DNA of 64,000 nt. Origin: Gluconobacter vitians. Its GTDB lineage: Bacteria > Pseudomonadota > Alphaproteobacteria > Acetobacterales > Acetobacteraceae. Position 1 is the first letter of the stretch. Every line of letters begins with the position of its first letter. The position numbers and the translations under genes were made by a program. Below, piece by piece: positions 17,276 through 26,867 of the stretch. Location: contig NZ_JABCQG010000004.1 in assembly GCF_015244565.1 (NCBI RefSeq), forward strand, positions 1 through 64,000, given 5' to 3'. The notes beneath the pieces are model-generated. The model was given only the letters and a program-made list of their open reading frames with translations. It was not told the DNA's origin and searched no databases.

Positions 17276-18973
17276 TTACACGATGGTCATGGTCCGGACG
17301 TCGATCATCCCAAAATCCGTGATCTTGAGATGAGGAATAACCGGCAGTGGAAGAAACGCCAGTTGCAGGAATGGTTCTTCCAGAACCACCCCCATGTCCC
17401 TGGCCGCTTTCCGCAGAACGATGAGATCGTCCCGTACCTGTTCGTAAGGCGCATCACTCATCAGGCCGGCCACCGAAAGACGCAGTTCTGCCAGTATCTT
17501 ACCATCGCGAACCGCGACGAAACCGCCACCGGTTTTCTCCAGATGGTTCACCGCACAGGCCATGTCGGCATCGTTAGTTCCAACGACGCAGATATTATGG
17601 CTGTCATGGCCTACGGACGAGGCCAACGCCCCGTCTGTCAGACCAAAACCCCGCACAAAACCCCGCCCGATATTGTCGTTATGTCCATGCCGCGCCACGA
17701 CGCACACCTTGGCGATATCCTGAGCGGGATCGGCCAGAACACATCCATCTTTTTCCGGCAGATCCAGACGCAGGAAATCCGTGATGATTTGCCCCGGAAT
17801 CAGTCCCATAACCGGGCGATCTGCACCGTTCCCTTCGATACGCATGTCCTGCGCCGTGACAGGGTGAGGCAGCTTCACGCTTTCCAACCCGACAGGCGAT
17901 ATGATCTCACGACCGGCAAACAGCGCATCATTCACGAGACGTCCGGCGGAAATGACGTCCGACACCTGACAGCGCTCCAGATCATCGAGCAGGACGATAT
18001 CCGCGCGCTTTCCCGGAGCAATCTGTCCCCGGTCCTTCAAACCAAAAGCCGTTGCGGCAGACAGTGACGCAGCCCGATAGGCAGCCAGCGGCTCAACGCC
18101 AAGCTCGATCGCCCGGCGGATAAGAAAATCCAGATGCCCCTCATGGGCGATTTCAAGCGGATTGCGGTCATCAGTGCAGAACGCGAAGAACGGCGAGGTC
18201 GCGACATTCAGCAACGGCACCAGTGCTTCAAGATCCTTGCAGACCGATCCTTCCCGGATCAGGACCGCCATGCCCTTACGGATTTTTTCCAGCGCTTCGT
18301 CTGCAGCCGTGGCTTCGTGATCAGTTGAAATACCGGCTGCCAGATAGCCGTTCAGGGCCTTGCCGCGCATGAGCGGTGCGTGACCGTCGATATGCCCGTT
18401 CGCAAAAGCGGCCAGCTTTTCCACGCAACCCGGATCACCATTCAGAACACCTGGAATGTTCATGAACTCGGCGAGACCGATCACTTTCGGATGGTCCCGA
18501 TAAGCCAGCAAATCATCCACGTTCAGAACCGCGCCCGATGTTTCCATGGACGTAGCCGGCACGCAGCTTGAGAGATTGACGCGCAGATCCATGATGGTCC
18601 GCTCGGCAGCGGCCAGAAAATAATCGAACGCCGCACGTCCCAGCACATTGGCCATTTCATGCGGATCACAGATGGCTGTCGTCACGCCATGCGGCAGGAC
18701 GCAGCGATCAAACTCGAAGGGTGTGACGAGCGAGGATTCCACGTGCAGATGGGTATCGATGAAGCCCGGAACGGCAATCCGGCCTGCGCCGTCAATCGTC
18801 TGCACGCCTTCGTATTCACCGTAAGTCCCGACAATCCTGTCACCACAGATGGCGATATCGGTCGGGATGAGATCGCCCGTGACCAGATCGAACAGCCGGA
18901 CGTTCCGGATGACCAGATCGGCGGGTTCGTGGCCCTGCCCCTGGGCCACGCGACGCATGATGGTTTTCTGCAT
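17276..18973 (-). CDS. ade: Adenine deaminase
   Basis: This 565-residue amidohydrolase converts adenine to hypoxanthine and ammonia in purine salvage. The N-terminal part has the metal-binding motif in [18 protein letters not shown], then [17 protein letters not shown], and a C-terminal ade-specific part with [21 protein letters not shown] and [13 protein letters not shown]. The length fits the family. A GGAGG lies a few bases upstream of the start, and panC ends 58 bases upstream on the same strand, so the two may share a transcript. No missing key residue was noticed. Confidence 0.95.
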   Translation of the reverse strand: MQKTIMRRVAQGQGHEPADLVIRNVRLFDLVTGDLIPTDIAICGDRIVGTYGEYEGVQTIDGAGRIAVPGFIDTHLHVESSLVTPFEFDRCVLPHGVTTAICDPHEMANVLGRAAFDYFLAAAERTIMDLRVNLSSCVPATSMETSGAVLNVDDLLAYRDHPKVIGLAEFMNIPGVLNGDPGCVEKLAAFANGHIDGHAPLMRGKALNGYLAAGISTDHEATAADEALEKIRKGMAVLIREGSVCKDLEALVPLLNVATSPFFAFCTDDRNPLEIAHEGHLDFLIRRAIELGVEPLAAYRAASLSAATAFGLKDRGQIAPGKRADIVLLDDLERCQVSDVISAGRLVNDALFAGREIISPVGLESVKLPHPVTAQDMRIEGNGADRPVMGLIPGQIITDFLRLDLPEKDGCVLADPAQDIAKVCVVARHGHNDNIGRGFVRGFGLTDGALASSVGHDSHNICVVGTNDADMACAVNHLEKTGGGFVAVRDGKILAELRLSVAGLMSDAPYEQVRDDLIVLRKAARDMGVVLEEPFLQLAFLPLPVIPHLKITDFGMIDVRTMTIV

Positions 18974-19031
18974 GCCTGAAATCCTCCGTACGTCAGCAGT
19001 GCATGCTTATACCGCACGAAGGGTGAGCAAC

Positions 19032-19859
19032 TCAAAGCGGCATGTTGTCGATCAGCCGGACCTCCCCGGCCTGCACAGCCAGAAGCGCCAGCGCGTTATC
19101 GGAACAGGGCTGTTCGCGGCGGAACGTGTCTGCGTTCACAACCGTCGCATAGTCGATATCCGGAAGTCCGGCTTCGGTCAGGACCGCGCGCATGGCATTT
19201 TCCAGAATGTCCACATCACGCTCGCCATTGCGGAACAGGCGCGCGGCTTTCTGCAAAGCCTGAAACAGGGCTGGCGCTTTCTGGCGGTTTTCAGTTGTCA
19301 GGCGTACATTACGGCTGGAACGCGCAAGCCCATCCGCTTCACGCGCGATATCGCAGACCACGATTTCAACCGGAATATCCAGATCCGCCACAAAGCGGCG
19401 CACAACCGCGCATTGCTGGGCATCCTTCTGCCCGAAATAGGCCCGCTGCGGCTGGACGATGTTAAACAGTTTGGTCACCACCGTCGCCACACCGGAAAAA
19501 TGTCCGGGGCGGGACTGGCCTTCGAGTTCATCCGCAACGCCGCCGACTTCAATCCGGGTGACAGAACCGGGCGGATAGAGCACATCGGGCGTCGGCAGAA
19601 ACACCAGATCAGCCCCGGCTTCTTTCAGAAGGGTCAGATCACGCTCGGGATCACGGGGATAGGACGCATAATCCTCATTCGGGCCGAACTGCGTGGGATT
19701 GACGAAAATACTGACAGCCACCGCGCCATTTTCCGCCTTCGCCCGCCGGACCAGCCCGAGATGGCCTTCATGCAGAAATCCCATGGTCGGAACGAAACCC
19801 AAGGTCGGATAAGCCGTCCGCGCTGCACGAAATGCCCCGATTGTCTCAAAAACCTGCAT
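19032..19859 (-). CDS. panC: Pantothenate synthetase
   Basis: This encodes 275 residues. It condenses pantoate with beta-alanine using ATP to make pantothenate, the precursor of coenzyme A. The family motifs are present: GFVPTMGFLHEGHLGLV, where LHEGH is the HxGH nucleotidyltransferase signature, then FVNPTQFGPNEDYASYPR and YFGQKDAQQCAVVRRFV. I chose the internal ATG at 19859, which has AAAGGGA upstream and gives the usual family N-terminus; the longer frame from 19916 adds a non-conserved leader. It is divergent from the flavoprotein gene at 19934, leaving a 74-base promoter region. Confidence 0.95.
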   Translation of the reverse strand: MQVFETIGAFRAARTAYPTLGFVPTMGFLHEGHLGLVRRAKAENGAVAVSIFVNPTQFGPNEDYASYPRDPERDLTLLKEAGADLVFLPTPDVLYPPGSVTRIEVGGVADELEGQSRPGHFSGVATVVTKLFNIVQPQRAYFGQKDAQQCAVVRRFVADLDIPVEIVVCDIAREADGLARSSRNVRLTTENRQKAPALFQALQKAARLFRNGERDVDILENAMRAVLTEAGLPDIDYATVVNADTFRREQPCSDNALALLAVQAGEVRLIDNMPL

Positions 19860-19933
19860 ATCATGTCCCTTTCCCGCCAGAACTGCGGGCGCGGAGCCTG
19901 ACAAACCCTGTTCCACATGGCAATCAGGCGCTT

Positions 19934-21157
19934 ATGAATGCTGCTCCCCCTTCCCCATCCGTTGCTATTATCGGAGCCGGTCCCGCCGGACTGTTCGCGG
20001 CAGAAATCCTGTCCGCGCGGGGATGCAGGGTGCAGGTTTTCGACCGGATGCCGAGCGTAGGACGCAAGCTCCTCATGGCAGGACGCAGCGGCCTGAACCT
20101 GACGCATTCGGAGCCCTTGGACCGCTTTCTGAGCCGCTACGGCAAAGCACGGAACTGGCTCGAACCTGCCATCCGCGCGTTTCCGCCATCCGCTTTGACA
20201 AAATGGGCCGAAGGACTGGGACAGCCCTGCTTTTCCGGCTCCTCAGGACGTGTCTTCCCTACGGCCATGAAAGCCACTCCCCTGCTGCGCGCTTGGCTCC
20301 AGCGGCTGACGGAACAGGGCGTCCAGATCCACACCCGACATCGCTTTAGGGGCTGGGATGGCGTAAGTTTGCTGTTCGAGACGGCGGACGGTCAGATATC
20401 CGTCAGAGCGGATGCGACCATTCTGACAATGGGAGGCGCAAGCTGGTCCCGGCTGGGTTCGGATGGACGCTGGGCGGATTTCATGACGGGTGAGACAGCG
20501 CCTTTCGCTCCCGCGAATTGTGGTTTCCTGCCCGACTGGCCCTCCGATTTCGCGGCGCGGCACGAAGGCAGCGTGCTTCATTCCGTGGGTTTAAACTTCG
20601 GCACGCGCCAGACCCGTGGCGACCTGACCATCACATCCCGCGGGCTGGAAGGCTCGGCGCTCTACGTGCTCTCGGCGGATCTACGGGACAAAATCACGAT
20701 CGAAAAACGCGCAGTTCTTACGCTCGACCTGCGCCCCACGCTTTCAGTGGACGACATTCTGAAACGCCTGTTGGCCCAGCGGGAGCGCGAGAGCCAGAGC
20801 AACCGGCTACGCAAGGCCCTGTCGCTGGATGCCCCCTCCCGCGACCTTCTGAAGTCCGCCACCCCGAAAGACGCTACCCCGCTCCAGCTTGCTCAGACAA
20901 TCAAGGTCCTTCCCCTGCCACTGATCGGTATGGACGCGCTTGATCGCGCCATCTCCACAGCCGGCGGCGTGCGTCAGGATGCCGTGGACGAGCGGTTCAT
21001 GCTGAAATCCCGCCCCGGTGTTTTCGTGGCAGGCGAAATGCTGGACTGGGAGGCGCCCACGGGCGGCTATCTGCTTCAGGGGTGTTTTTCCACGACCCAT
21101 GCTGCGGCAAATGGCGTCCTTGGGTGGCTAGAATCGTCCAATTCCGCTATCGCCTGA
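19934..21157 (+). CDS. HI0933/YhiN-type FAD-dependent flavoprotein
   Basis: This encodes 407 residues. The N-terminus carries the FAD Rossmann motif GAGPAGLFAAEIL, followed by GRKLLMAGRSGLNLTHSE, typical of HI0933-like flavoproteins (TIGR03862-type). The C-terminal GGVRQDAVDERFM and the closing GEMLDWEAPTGGYLLQGCF also fit that family. The reaction and substrate are unknown for the family. I chose the ATG at 19934, which gives the usual compact N-terminus before the FAD motif. The next gene starts four bases after its stop, so the pair is likely one transcript. Confidence 0.85.
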   Translation: MNAAPPSPSVAIIGAGPAGLFAAEILSARGCRVQVFDRMPSVGRKLLMAGRSGLNLTHSEPLDRFLSRYGKARNWLEPAIRAFPPSALTKWAEGLGQPCFSGSSGRVFPTAMKATPLLRAWLQRLTEQGVQIHTRHRFRGWDGVSLLFETADGQISVRADATILTMGGASWSRLGSDGRWADFMTGETAPFAPANCGFLPDWPSDFAARHEGSVLHSVGLNFGTRQTRGDLTITSRGLEGSALYVLSADLRDKITIEKRAVLTLDLRPTLSVDDILKRLLAQRERESQSNRLRKALSLDAPSRDLLKSATPKDATPLQLAQTIKVLPLPLIGMDALDRAISTAGGVRQDAVDERFMLKSRPGVFVAGEMLDWEAPTGGYLLQGCFSTTHAAANGVLGWLESSNSAIA

Positions 21158-21161
21158 CGCC

Positions 21162-22601
21162 ATGACATCCATCGTTCTCGGACAGGGCCGCGACGGCTCC
21201 GACACCTGCATTGATCTGCCGGAACTCCTGGCCACGCGCCTGCTGGTCCAGGGCAATTCCGGCTCGGGAAAATCGCATCTCCTGCGGCGCCTGCTGGAGC
21301 AGACGGCCACCCTCGTCCAGCAGGTCATGATCGATCCGGAAGGCGATTTCGTTACCCTGGCCGACCATTACGGCCATTTGGTGATCGATGTTGAAGACCA
21401 GTCCGAAGCCAGTCTGCGCGCTGCCGGCGAACGCGTGCGCGCCCATCGCGCGTCCGTGGTGCTGAACCTTGAGCAGGTCGAAGCGGAAATGCAGCTTCGG
21501 GCAGCCGGCGCGTTCCTTAACGGCATGTTCGAGGCCCCGCGCGCGCACTGGTATCCGGTTCTCGTCGTGGTCGATGAAGCCCAGCTTTTTGCGCCTGTCG
21601 CGGGCGGCGACACGTCCGACGAAGCCCGACGCCTGTCCCTCGGGGCCATGACGAACCTCATGTGCCGTGGCCGAAAGCGTGGGCTGGCCGGTGTGATCGC
21701 AACGCAGCGTCTGGCCAAGCTGGCCAAGAACGTCGCGGCCGAGGCATCCAACTTCCTGATGGGCCGGACCTTCCTTGATATCGACATGGCGCGTGCGGCC
21801 GATCTTCTGGGCATGGAGCGCCGGGCGGCGGAGTCCTTCCGGGATCTGGCGCGCGGTCAGTTCATGGCACTCGGACCGGCCCTGAGCCGCCGTCCGAAGC
21901 TCGTGACCATCGGTCCCGTCACGACAGCCAGCCATGCCACCGGCCCGGTTCTCGTACCGCTCGAACCGGTCTCGGCCGAAGACCTGCGGGACATCATTCT
22001 CGAACCGGTTCAGGAATTCACGCCCCGTCCCCGCCGAGACTCCCGCCCGCCCCCGCCGGACCTTCTGGCACAGCTCGATGCTTATGGGGCCGAGCGCGAG
22101 GCCGAAGAACCCGCTCCCGCAGCAGCTGCAGTAGAGGCTGATCCCGATCAGCTTTGGGAACTGGTCGCCGAGGTCGTGGGCGGTGAAGGCTCGGACTACA
22201 AGCCGCTGGCCACGCTGTATCAGGACTTCCAGCTCCGGGCACGAATTCAGGGTCTGTCGCGCAATGTGCTGGAACTGGGCCCTTTTCACCGGATGCTGGC
22301 CACCATCCGCGCCGGGCTGAACCGCGAGCGTTCCGAGAGCGATGACTGGAAGCAGGCTCAAACCATCGCTGCGACCCTGCCTGAAGACGTGCAAGGCGTC
22401 TTCCTGCTCCTCGCCCGCACGGCGCTGGACGGCGAAACCTGCCCGGGCGACGAGGCTCTGGCCCGCGCCTATGGCACGCACTCGCTGGGCCGCGCCCGCC
22501 GGCAACTGAACTATCTGGAGGAGCGCGAAGTCATCGTCCTTCAGGATACGCCGTTGGGCCGTCGCGTGGCGATCGTCGGGCTGGGATGGCAGACAGCCTG
22601 A
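21162..22601 (+). CDS. HerA-like/DUF87 P-loop ATPase
   Basis: This encodes 479 residues. A Walker A (QGNSGSGKSHLLRRLLEQ, near residues 31-48) and Walker B (VLVVVDEAQLFAP) are separated as in HerA/FtsK-superfamily ATPases. There is also a conserved RGRKRGLAGVIATQRLAKLAKNV segment that resembles the DNA-translocase sensor region. A Pro/Arg/Ala-rich linker (about 285-325) leads to a helical C-terminal domain. No membrane helix or nuclease motif was seen. It probably moves or remodels DNA, but its partner is unknown. Its stop codon overlaps the edge of the Pho boxes of the next operon. Confidence 0.75.
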   Translation: MTSIVLGQGRDGSDTCIDLPELLATRLLVQGNSGSGKSHLLRRLLEQTATLVQQVMIDPEGDFVTLADHYGHLVIDVEDQSEASLRAAGERVRAHRASVVLNLEQVEAEMQLRAAGAFLNGMFEAPRAHWYPVLVVVDEAQLFAPVAGGDTSDEARRLSLGAMTNLMCRGRKRGLAGVIATQRLAKLAKNVAAEASNFLMGRTFLDIDMARAADLLGMERRAAESFRDLARGQFMALGPALSRRPKLVTIGPVTTASHATGPVLVPLEPVSAEDLRDIILEPVQEFTPRPRRDSRPPPPDLLAQLDAYGAEREAEEPAPAAAAVEADPDQLWELVAEVVGGEGSDYKPLATLYQDFQLRARIQGLSRNVLELGPFHRMLATIRAGLNRERSESDDWKQAQTIAATLPEDVQGVFLLLARTALDGETCPGDEALARAYGTHSLGRARRQLNYLEEREVIVLQDTPLGRRVAIVGLGWQTA

Positions 22602-22641
22602 CTGTCATCATTCTGTCACGCCACGTTCACAGGAGCTTCAC
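22602..22641 (+). promoter_or_regulatory. Tandem Pho boxes upstream of the TonB receptor operon
   Basis: Four 7-base half-sites stand in the same orientation at exact 11-base steps: CTGTCAT (22602), CTGTCAC (22613), CGTTCAC (22624) and GCTTCAC (22635). The first pair, CTGTCAT-N4-CTGTCAC, matches the PhoB consensus CTGTCAT-A/T-rich-CTGTCA closely. A plausible -10 element, GATTAG at 22661, lies about 20 bases downstream, the usual distance for a PhoB-activated promoter. Confidence 0.8.
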
Positions 22642-22709
22642 ACGCAGTTCTTTAAGGAAAGATTAGTTTTCGCCGCGTTCGATCTCTTCTCCTTCCGGAA
22701 AGACTTTCA

Positions 22710-25091
22710 ATGCCACGCAACCTGCTGCGTTCCCGCCTGCTTCTGACCGTTTTCTGCTCGCCATTTGCGCTGGCTGCAGCTTTTTCCCCCTCTGCCGATG
22801 CAGCAACGGCAGCCGCAAAGAAAACCACAGCTGCCCGGCATGATGCCAAACACAGGGCCAAGGCTGAAGCCGTCGCCGGTGGCAGCGAACAGCTCGTCAT
22901 CACTGCACGCCGCACCCGTTCCGAACAGGCTCTGGGCCGTGTGCAGCTCCAGCGGATCCTGCCGGGCGTGAACCCGGTCAAGGCGCTCGAAATCCTGCCG
23001 GGCGTCGTGTTCAACAACGCCGATCCCTGGGGCAACAACGAGCAGAACTCCTCGCTCTACGTCCACGGCTTCAACCAGAACCAGCTTGGCTACACGCTCG
23101 ACGGCATTCCCCTCGGCGATCAGGCCTATGGCAACTATAACGGCCTGTCCCCGCAGCGCGCGGCCATCAGCGAGAACATCGGTTCGGCGTCGGTCTCTTC
23201 GGGTGCCGGTGCGCTTGGCACGGCGTCCACGTCCAACCTTGGTGGTACGCTCCAGTTCACGACGCAGGACCCGCTGAGAAAGCGTGGCGCGCAGATAGAA
23301 CAGGTTTTCGGCAGCTGGTCCACGTTCCGGACCTTCGCCCGCCTCGATACGGGTGAGTTCGGCCACGGCAACTCGGCCTATGTCTCGTTCTCCCGTCAGG
23401 ATGCCCGCGCCTGGGACTTTGCCGGTCATCAGGGTGGCTATCAGGTCAATGCGAAGTTCGTGCACAACAGCGAGCACGATCACTTCTCGACCTTCTTCGA
23501 CTGGTCCCAGAAGGTCGAACCCAATGAAGACAGCGTTACGCTGCCGCAGGGTTACGGCATCTATGTCCGTCCGTTCACCTATCCGAATTTCAACTATGCC
23601 AAGGCCAACGCCAATGCGGTCGGCCTGAACTATCGCAATTACTATTCAGCGGCCCAGCGCGAGGATTTCCTCGCCTATTCCAAGTGGACGCATGATTTCA
23701 GCGAAAACCTGCACTGGGATAACAGCATCTATTATCACCATGATCTGGGTGAAGGTGTCGTGGCCGGTCCGATTTCTGCCGCCGGTCTGCCGACGCTGTT
23801 CGCTGCCTATTATCCGGGTCAGGATCTGAACACCGTCTTCGGTGGTTCGGGATACGCCACACGGACCACGGAATACTGGGACAACCGCGGTGGCCTGATG
23901 TCCACGCTGCGCTACCATCTCGGCAAGCACTCCATCGAACTGGGTGGCTGGTATGAGCGCAACAACAACACGCAGGCCCGTCGCTGGTATCCGCTGGACG
24001 CCAACAACCCGACCACACCTTACGAGCGCCAGCAGAAGGCCCTGATCGACCAGTACACCAACAATTTCTACACCAACACATTCGTCACACATCTGCAGGA
24101 CAACTGGCAGATTTCGAAAAACTTCTCCCTGATGGCGGGCTTCAAGTCCGAGCTGGTCTATACGAACGGCACCCTGCCGGTCGCTGCAAAGCCGGGCTCG
24201 CTCTCCCCGTCCTATGCCGTGACGGCACCGGGTGGCGAGATCGACGCCGCCAAGCCGTTCCTGCCCGCTTTCGGCGCGGTCTGGGACATCACGAAGCATG
24301 AACAGTGGTTCGCCAACATCCAGGAAAACATGCGTTCCTTCCAGGACGCAGGTTACGGCAACGCGACCCCATGGGGCGCCACCAGCCAGGCCGCTTTCGA
24401 AGAATTCAAGAAGAACGGCAAGCCCGAAACCTCATGGACGTATGAGACCGGCCTGCGTGAGCACCGCCAGATCCATCTCGGCCCGCTGACGGCGATCGAA
24501 GGTCAGGTCGAGTACTATCACGTCCACTTCTCGAACCGTCTTCTGGCTGTTGCGACGACGCAGACGCTGTCGTCCATCATCGGCTCGGCCACCACACTTG
24601 CAAATGTGGGCTCGGTCACGACGGATGGTATGGACTTCTCCTTCACCACCCATTTCGGTCCGCATTTCTCGCTGTATAACGCGCTGTCCTACAACAAGTC
24701 CGTTTACAACGATAACTACAGCACGGGCTCCAGCATCATCCATACGGCTGGCAAGAACGTCGTCGGAATGCCGGACTGGTCGGAGAAGTTCGTCTTCACC
24801 ACCAATTGGGGCAACGCCTATGGCCAGTTCATCGGTGATGTCATCGGCAAGCGCTATGCGACCTACACCAACGACATGTGGGCCGCGCCTTACGCCCAGT
24901 TCAACCTGAATGCGGGTTACACCTTCCGAAACATCCCGCATCTGGCATCCCTGAAAGTGCAGGGCAACATTACCAACCTGACAAACACCAAGGGATGGTC
25001 CACGATCAACGCGACCCAGACTTCGGGTCAGTTCTCGGCCTATCCCATCGCGCCGCGCATGTTCTTCCTGAGCATCAGCGCCGCCCTGTAA
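22710..25091 (+). CDS. TonB-dependent outer membrane receptor, phosphate-regulated
   Basis: This encodes 793 residues. A signal peptide (about residues 1-31) is followed by an Ala/Lys-rich linker, a TonB box (EQLVITARR, about 60-68) and a plug domain with NPVKALEILPGV, SLYVHGFNQNQLGYTLDGIPLGDQAYG and GTASTSNLGGTLQF. The rest is the 22-strand barrel, ending in the expected aromatic/hydrophobic pattern MFFLSISAAL. Such receptors import a ligand through the outer membrane using TonB energy. Tandem Pho boxes precede it and a glycerophosphodiesterase gene follows 12 bases after its stop, so the ligand is plausibly a phosphorus-containing compound. The ligand itself is inference. Confidence 0.92.
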   Translation: MPRNLLRSRLLLTVFCSPFALAAAFSPSADAATAAAKKTTAARHDAKHRAKAEAVAGGSEQLVITARRTRSEQALGRVQLQRILPGVNPVKALEILPGVVFNNADPWGNNEQNSSLYVHGFNQNQLGYTLDGIPLGDQAYGNYNGLSPQRAAISENIGSASVSSGAGALGTASTSNLGGTLQFTTQDPLRKRGAQIEQVFGSWSTFRTFARLDTGEFGHGNSAYVSFSRQDARAWDFAGHQGGYQVNAKFVHNSEHDHFSTFFDWSQKVEPNEDSVTLPQGYGIYVRPFTYPNFNYAKANANAVGLNYRNYYSAAQREDFLAYSKWTHDFSENLHWDNSIYYHHDLGEGVVAGPISAAGLPTLFAAYYPGQDLNTVFGGSGYATRTTEYWDNRGGLMSTLRYHLGKHSIELGGWYERNNNTQARRWYPLDANNPTTPYERQQKALIDQYTNNFYTNTFVTHLQDNWQISKNFSLMAGFKSELVYTNGTLPVAAKPGSLSPSYAVTAPGGEIDAAKPFLPAFGAVWDITKHEQWFANIQENMRSFQDAGYGNATPWGATSQAAFEEFKKNGKPETSWTYETGLREHRQIHLGPLTAIEGQVEYYHVHFSNRLLAVATTQTLSSIIGSATTLANVGSVTTDGMDFSFTTHFGPHFSLYNALSYNKSVYNDNYSTGSSIIHTAGKNVVGMPDWSEKFVFTTNWGNAYGQFIGDVIGKRYATYTNDMWAAPYAQFNLNAGYTFRNIPHLASLKVQGNITNLTNTKGWSTINATQTSGQFSAYPIAPRMFFLSISAAL

Positions 25092-25102
25092 GGAGTTCCG
25101 TC

Positions 25103-26209
25103 ATGCTGTCACGCCGCCGCGCACTGGGCCTGCTGACTGCCGGAGTTCCCGCTCTCCACCTGCGGGCGAAGGCGGCGCCGTCACTGGCGCCCAAGCCCCT
25201 CGTGTTCGCCCATCGCGGGGCCTCGGCCCTGCGTCCGGAGCACACCCTGGCCTCCTATGCCCGAGCCATGATGGATGGTGCGGATTTCATCGAGCCTGAT
25301 CTTGTCATGACAAAGGACGGCCACCTGGTCGTCCGCCATGAGAGCAACATCGCCGACACAACGGACGTGGCGGACCATCCGGAATTCGCGTCCCGTCATC
25401 GGACGCTGAAGATCGACGGAAAAAATGAAACCGGCTGGTTCACCACAGACTTCACACTGGCCGAACTCAAGACCCTTCGTGCCCGCGAGCGTCTTTCCAC
25501 GATCCGGGTCCACAACACCCGCTATGACGACCATTTCGAAATCCCGACCTTCGAGGAAGTCATCGAGCAGGTCGCCGCTCAGTCAGCTGCGACGGGCAAG
25601 GTCTTTGGCCTCGTGCCGGAAATCAAGCATTCCACGCATTTCAACAGCCTCGGCCTGAACCCCGAAGCCGCATTCCTGCGGACCATCGCCGCCCATGATT
25701 ACACCCGGCAGGCCCCGCTGGAGCTCCAGTCTTTTGAGACCGGCAATCTGGGCCGCATCCGGGCGGACGTCCTGTCCATCAACCCGCAGGCGCGTCTGAT
25801 GCTGCTTATGGGCGAGCGCAAGGACGTCCCGCCGGATCTTCTGGCAGCCGGCAAGAGCACGACATTCGGGGATCTCATGACGCCGGAAGGCCTCAAGGAA
25901 ATCCGCCGCTATGCCGACGTGATTGGTCCCTCCAACACGGACCTGATCCCGCGTGACAGCAAGGGAGCCTGGCTTGAGCCTTCCACGCTCGTAACGGATG
26001 CCCATAAGGCCGGACTGCTGGTCCATTCCTATACGGCACGGCCGGAAAACCACTTCCTCCCGGCCCAGCTTCGCAGCGATGCCGGAGACGCAGCCCGCAA
26101 CCCCAGAGGCATGATCGCGGAAGTCCGCCGCTATCTGGATATGGGGATCGACGGCTTCTTTACGGATGATCCCGCACTGGGACGCATTGCCGTGAAGGGC
26201 ACGATCTGA
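25103..26209 (+). CDS. glpQ: Periplasmic glycerophosphodiester phosphodiesterase, probably Tat-exported
   Basis: This encodes 368 residues. It hydrolyses glycerophosphodiesters (deacylated phospholipids) to glycerol-3-phosphate and an alcohol. The GDPD core is clear: FAHRGASALRPEHT (the first catalytic His), then DFIEPDLVMTKDGHLVVRHE (metal and second His), and near the end GIDGFFTDDP. The N-terminus MLSRRRALGLLTAG is a twin-arginine signal, so the folded enzyme should reach the periplasm. The AAGGAG ribosome site overlaps the receptor's stop, confirming co-expression. The Pho boxes upstream of the receptor should control it too. It is a GlpQ-type rather than a cytoplasmic UgpQ-type enzyme. 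Confidence 0.93.
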   Translation: MLSRRRALGLLTAGVPALHLRAKAAPSLAPKPLVFAHRGASALRPEHTLASYARAMMDGADFIEPDLVMTKDGHLVVRHESNIADTTDVADHPEFASRHRTLKIDGKNETGWFTTDFTLAELKTLRARERLSTIRVHNTRYDDHFEIPTFEEVIEQVAAQSAATGKVFGLVPEIKHSTHFNSLGLNPEAAFLRTIAAHDYTRQAPLELQSFETGNLGRIRADVLSINPQARLMLLMGERKDVPPDLLAAGKSTTFGDLMTPEGLKEIRRYADVIGPSNTDLIPRDSKGAWLEPSTLVTDAHKAGLLVHSYTARPENHFLPAQLRSDAGDAARNPRGMIAEVRRYLDMGIDGFFTDDPALGRIAVKGTI

Positions 26210-26230
26210 AAGCTGTTGCCCCACAAAAAA

Positions 26231-26265
26231 AAGGAGGCCTCTCTGACCGGGAGAGCCTCCTTTTT
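26231..26265. terminator. Bidirectional terminator between glpQ and the PfpI-like gene
   Basis: An 8-bp stem AAGGAGGC/GCCTCCTT is extended inward by CTCTC/GGGAG-type pairs. It is flanked by an A-run at 26225-26232 and a T-run at 26261-26265. The convergent genes on both sides can each use it. Confidence 0.9.
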
Positions 26266-26283
26266 CGTGACCTGACAGAAATC

Positions 26284-26811
26284 TCAGGCGATCTTGAAAT
26301 GCTTGATGATCGCCTTGTTGAAAGCCGGAATATCATCCGGGCAGCGTGAGAAAACATAAGGTCCATCAACAACGACCTCATTATCCACCCAGGATGCGCC
26401 GGCATTTTCCAGATCCGTCCGGATAGCCGGCCAGGACGTAACGGTCCGACCTTTCAGTTCATTCACTTCAATCAGCGTCTGCGCGCCGTGGCAGATAGCG
26501 GCGATCGGCTTGTTCGCTTTCACGAAAGCACGGGCGAATGCCACGACATCCTTGTTCATCCGTAGCGCATCCGGAGAGGCCAGACCACCCGGAAGCAGAA
26601 GCGCGTCATAATCCTCGGCCTTTGCATCGGCAATTGCCAGATCGGCGCGGATCTTGTTGGACGGATAGATGTCCTTGTTCACGGCCTGGAATTCCCCTGC
26701 CTTAAGGGAAATGACCGTGACGGTCGCACCGGCTTTTTCCAGCGCTTCCTGCGGGCCCGTCAGTTCGATTTCTTCGAGGCCGTCAGTGGCCAGTGCAGCG
26801 ACTTTTACCAT
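26284..26811 (-). CDS. PfpI/DJ-1-family protein (glyoxalase/deglycase-like)
   Basis: This encodes 175 residues, the size of single-domain PfpI/YhbO proteins. The nucleophile elbow Cys is C107 in IAAICHGAQTLIE, with an acidic residue in the N-terminal EIELTGPQEALE segment as in the family, and the LLLPGGLASPDALR loop. Family members detoxify glyoxal and methylglyoxal or repair glycated molecules; peptidase activity has been claimed for some. The gene is convergent with glpQ, and the aldehyde dehydrogenase start is about 1.5 kb upstream on the same strand. Reactive-aldehyde defence would link the two. Confidence 0.85.
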   Translation of the reverse strand: MVKVAALATDGLEEIELTGPQEALEKAGATVTVISLKAGEFQAVNKDIYPSNKIRADLAIADAKAEDYDALLLPGGLASPDALRMNKDVVAFARAFVKANKPIAAICHGAQTLIEVNELKGRTVTSWPAIRTDLENAGASWVDNEVVVDGPYVFSRCPDDIPAFNKAIIKHFKIA

Positions 26812-26867
26812 GATTGCGGTCCTTTCAGAGAATGCGGGCGACGGAAAGGCCGCCGCCCGTCAAAGAG

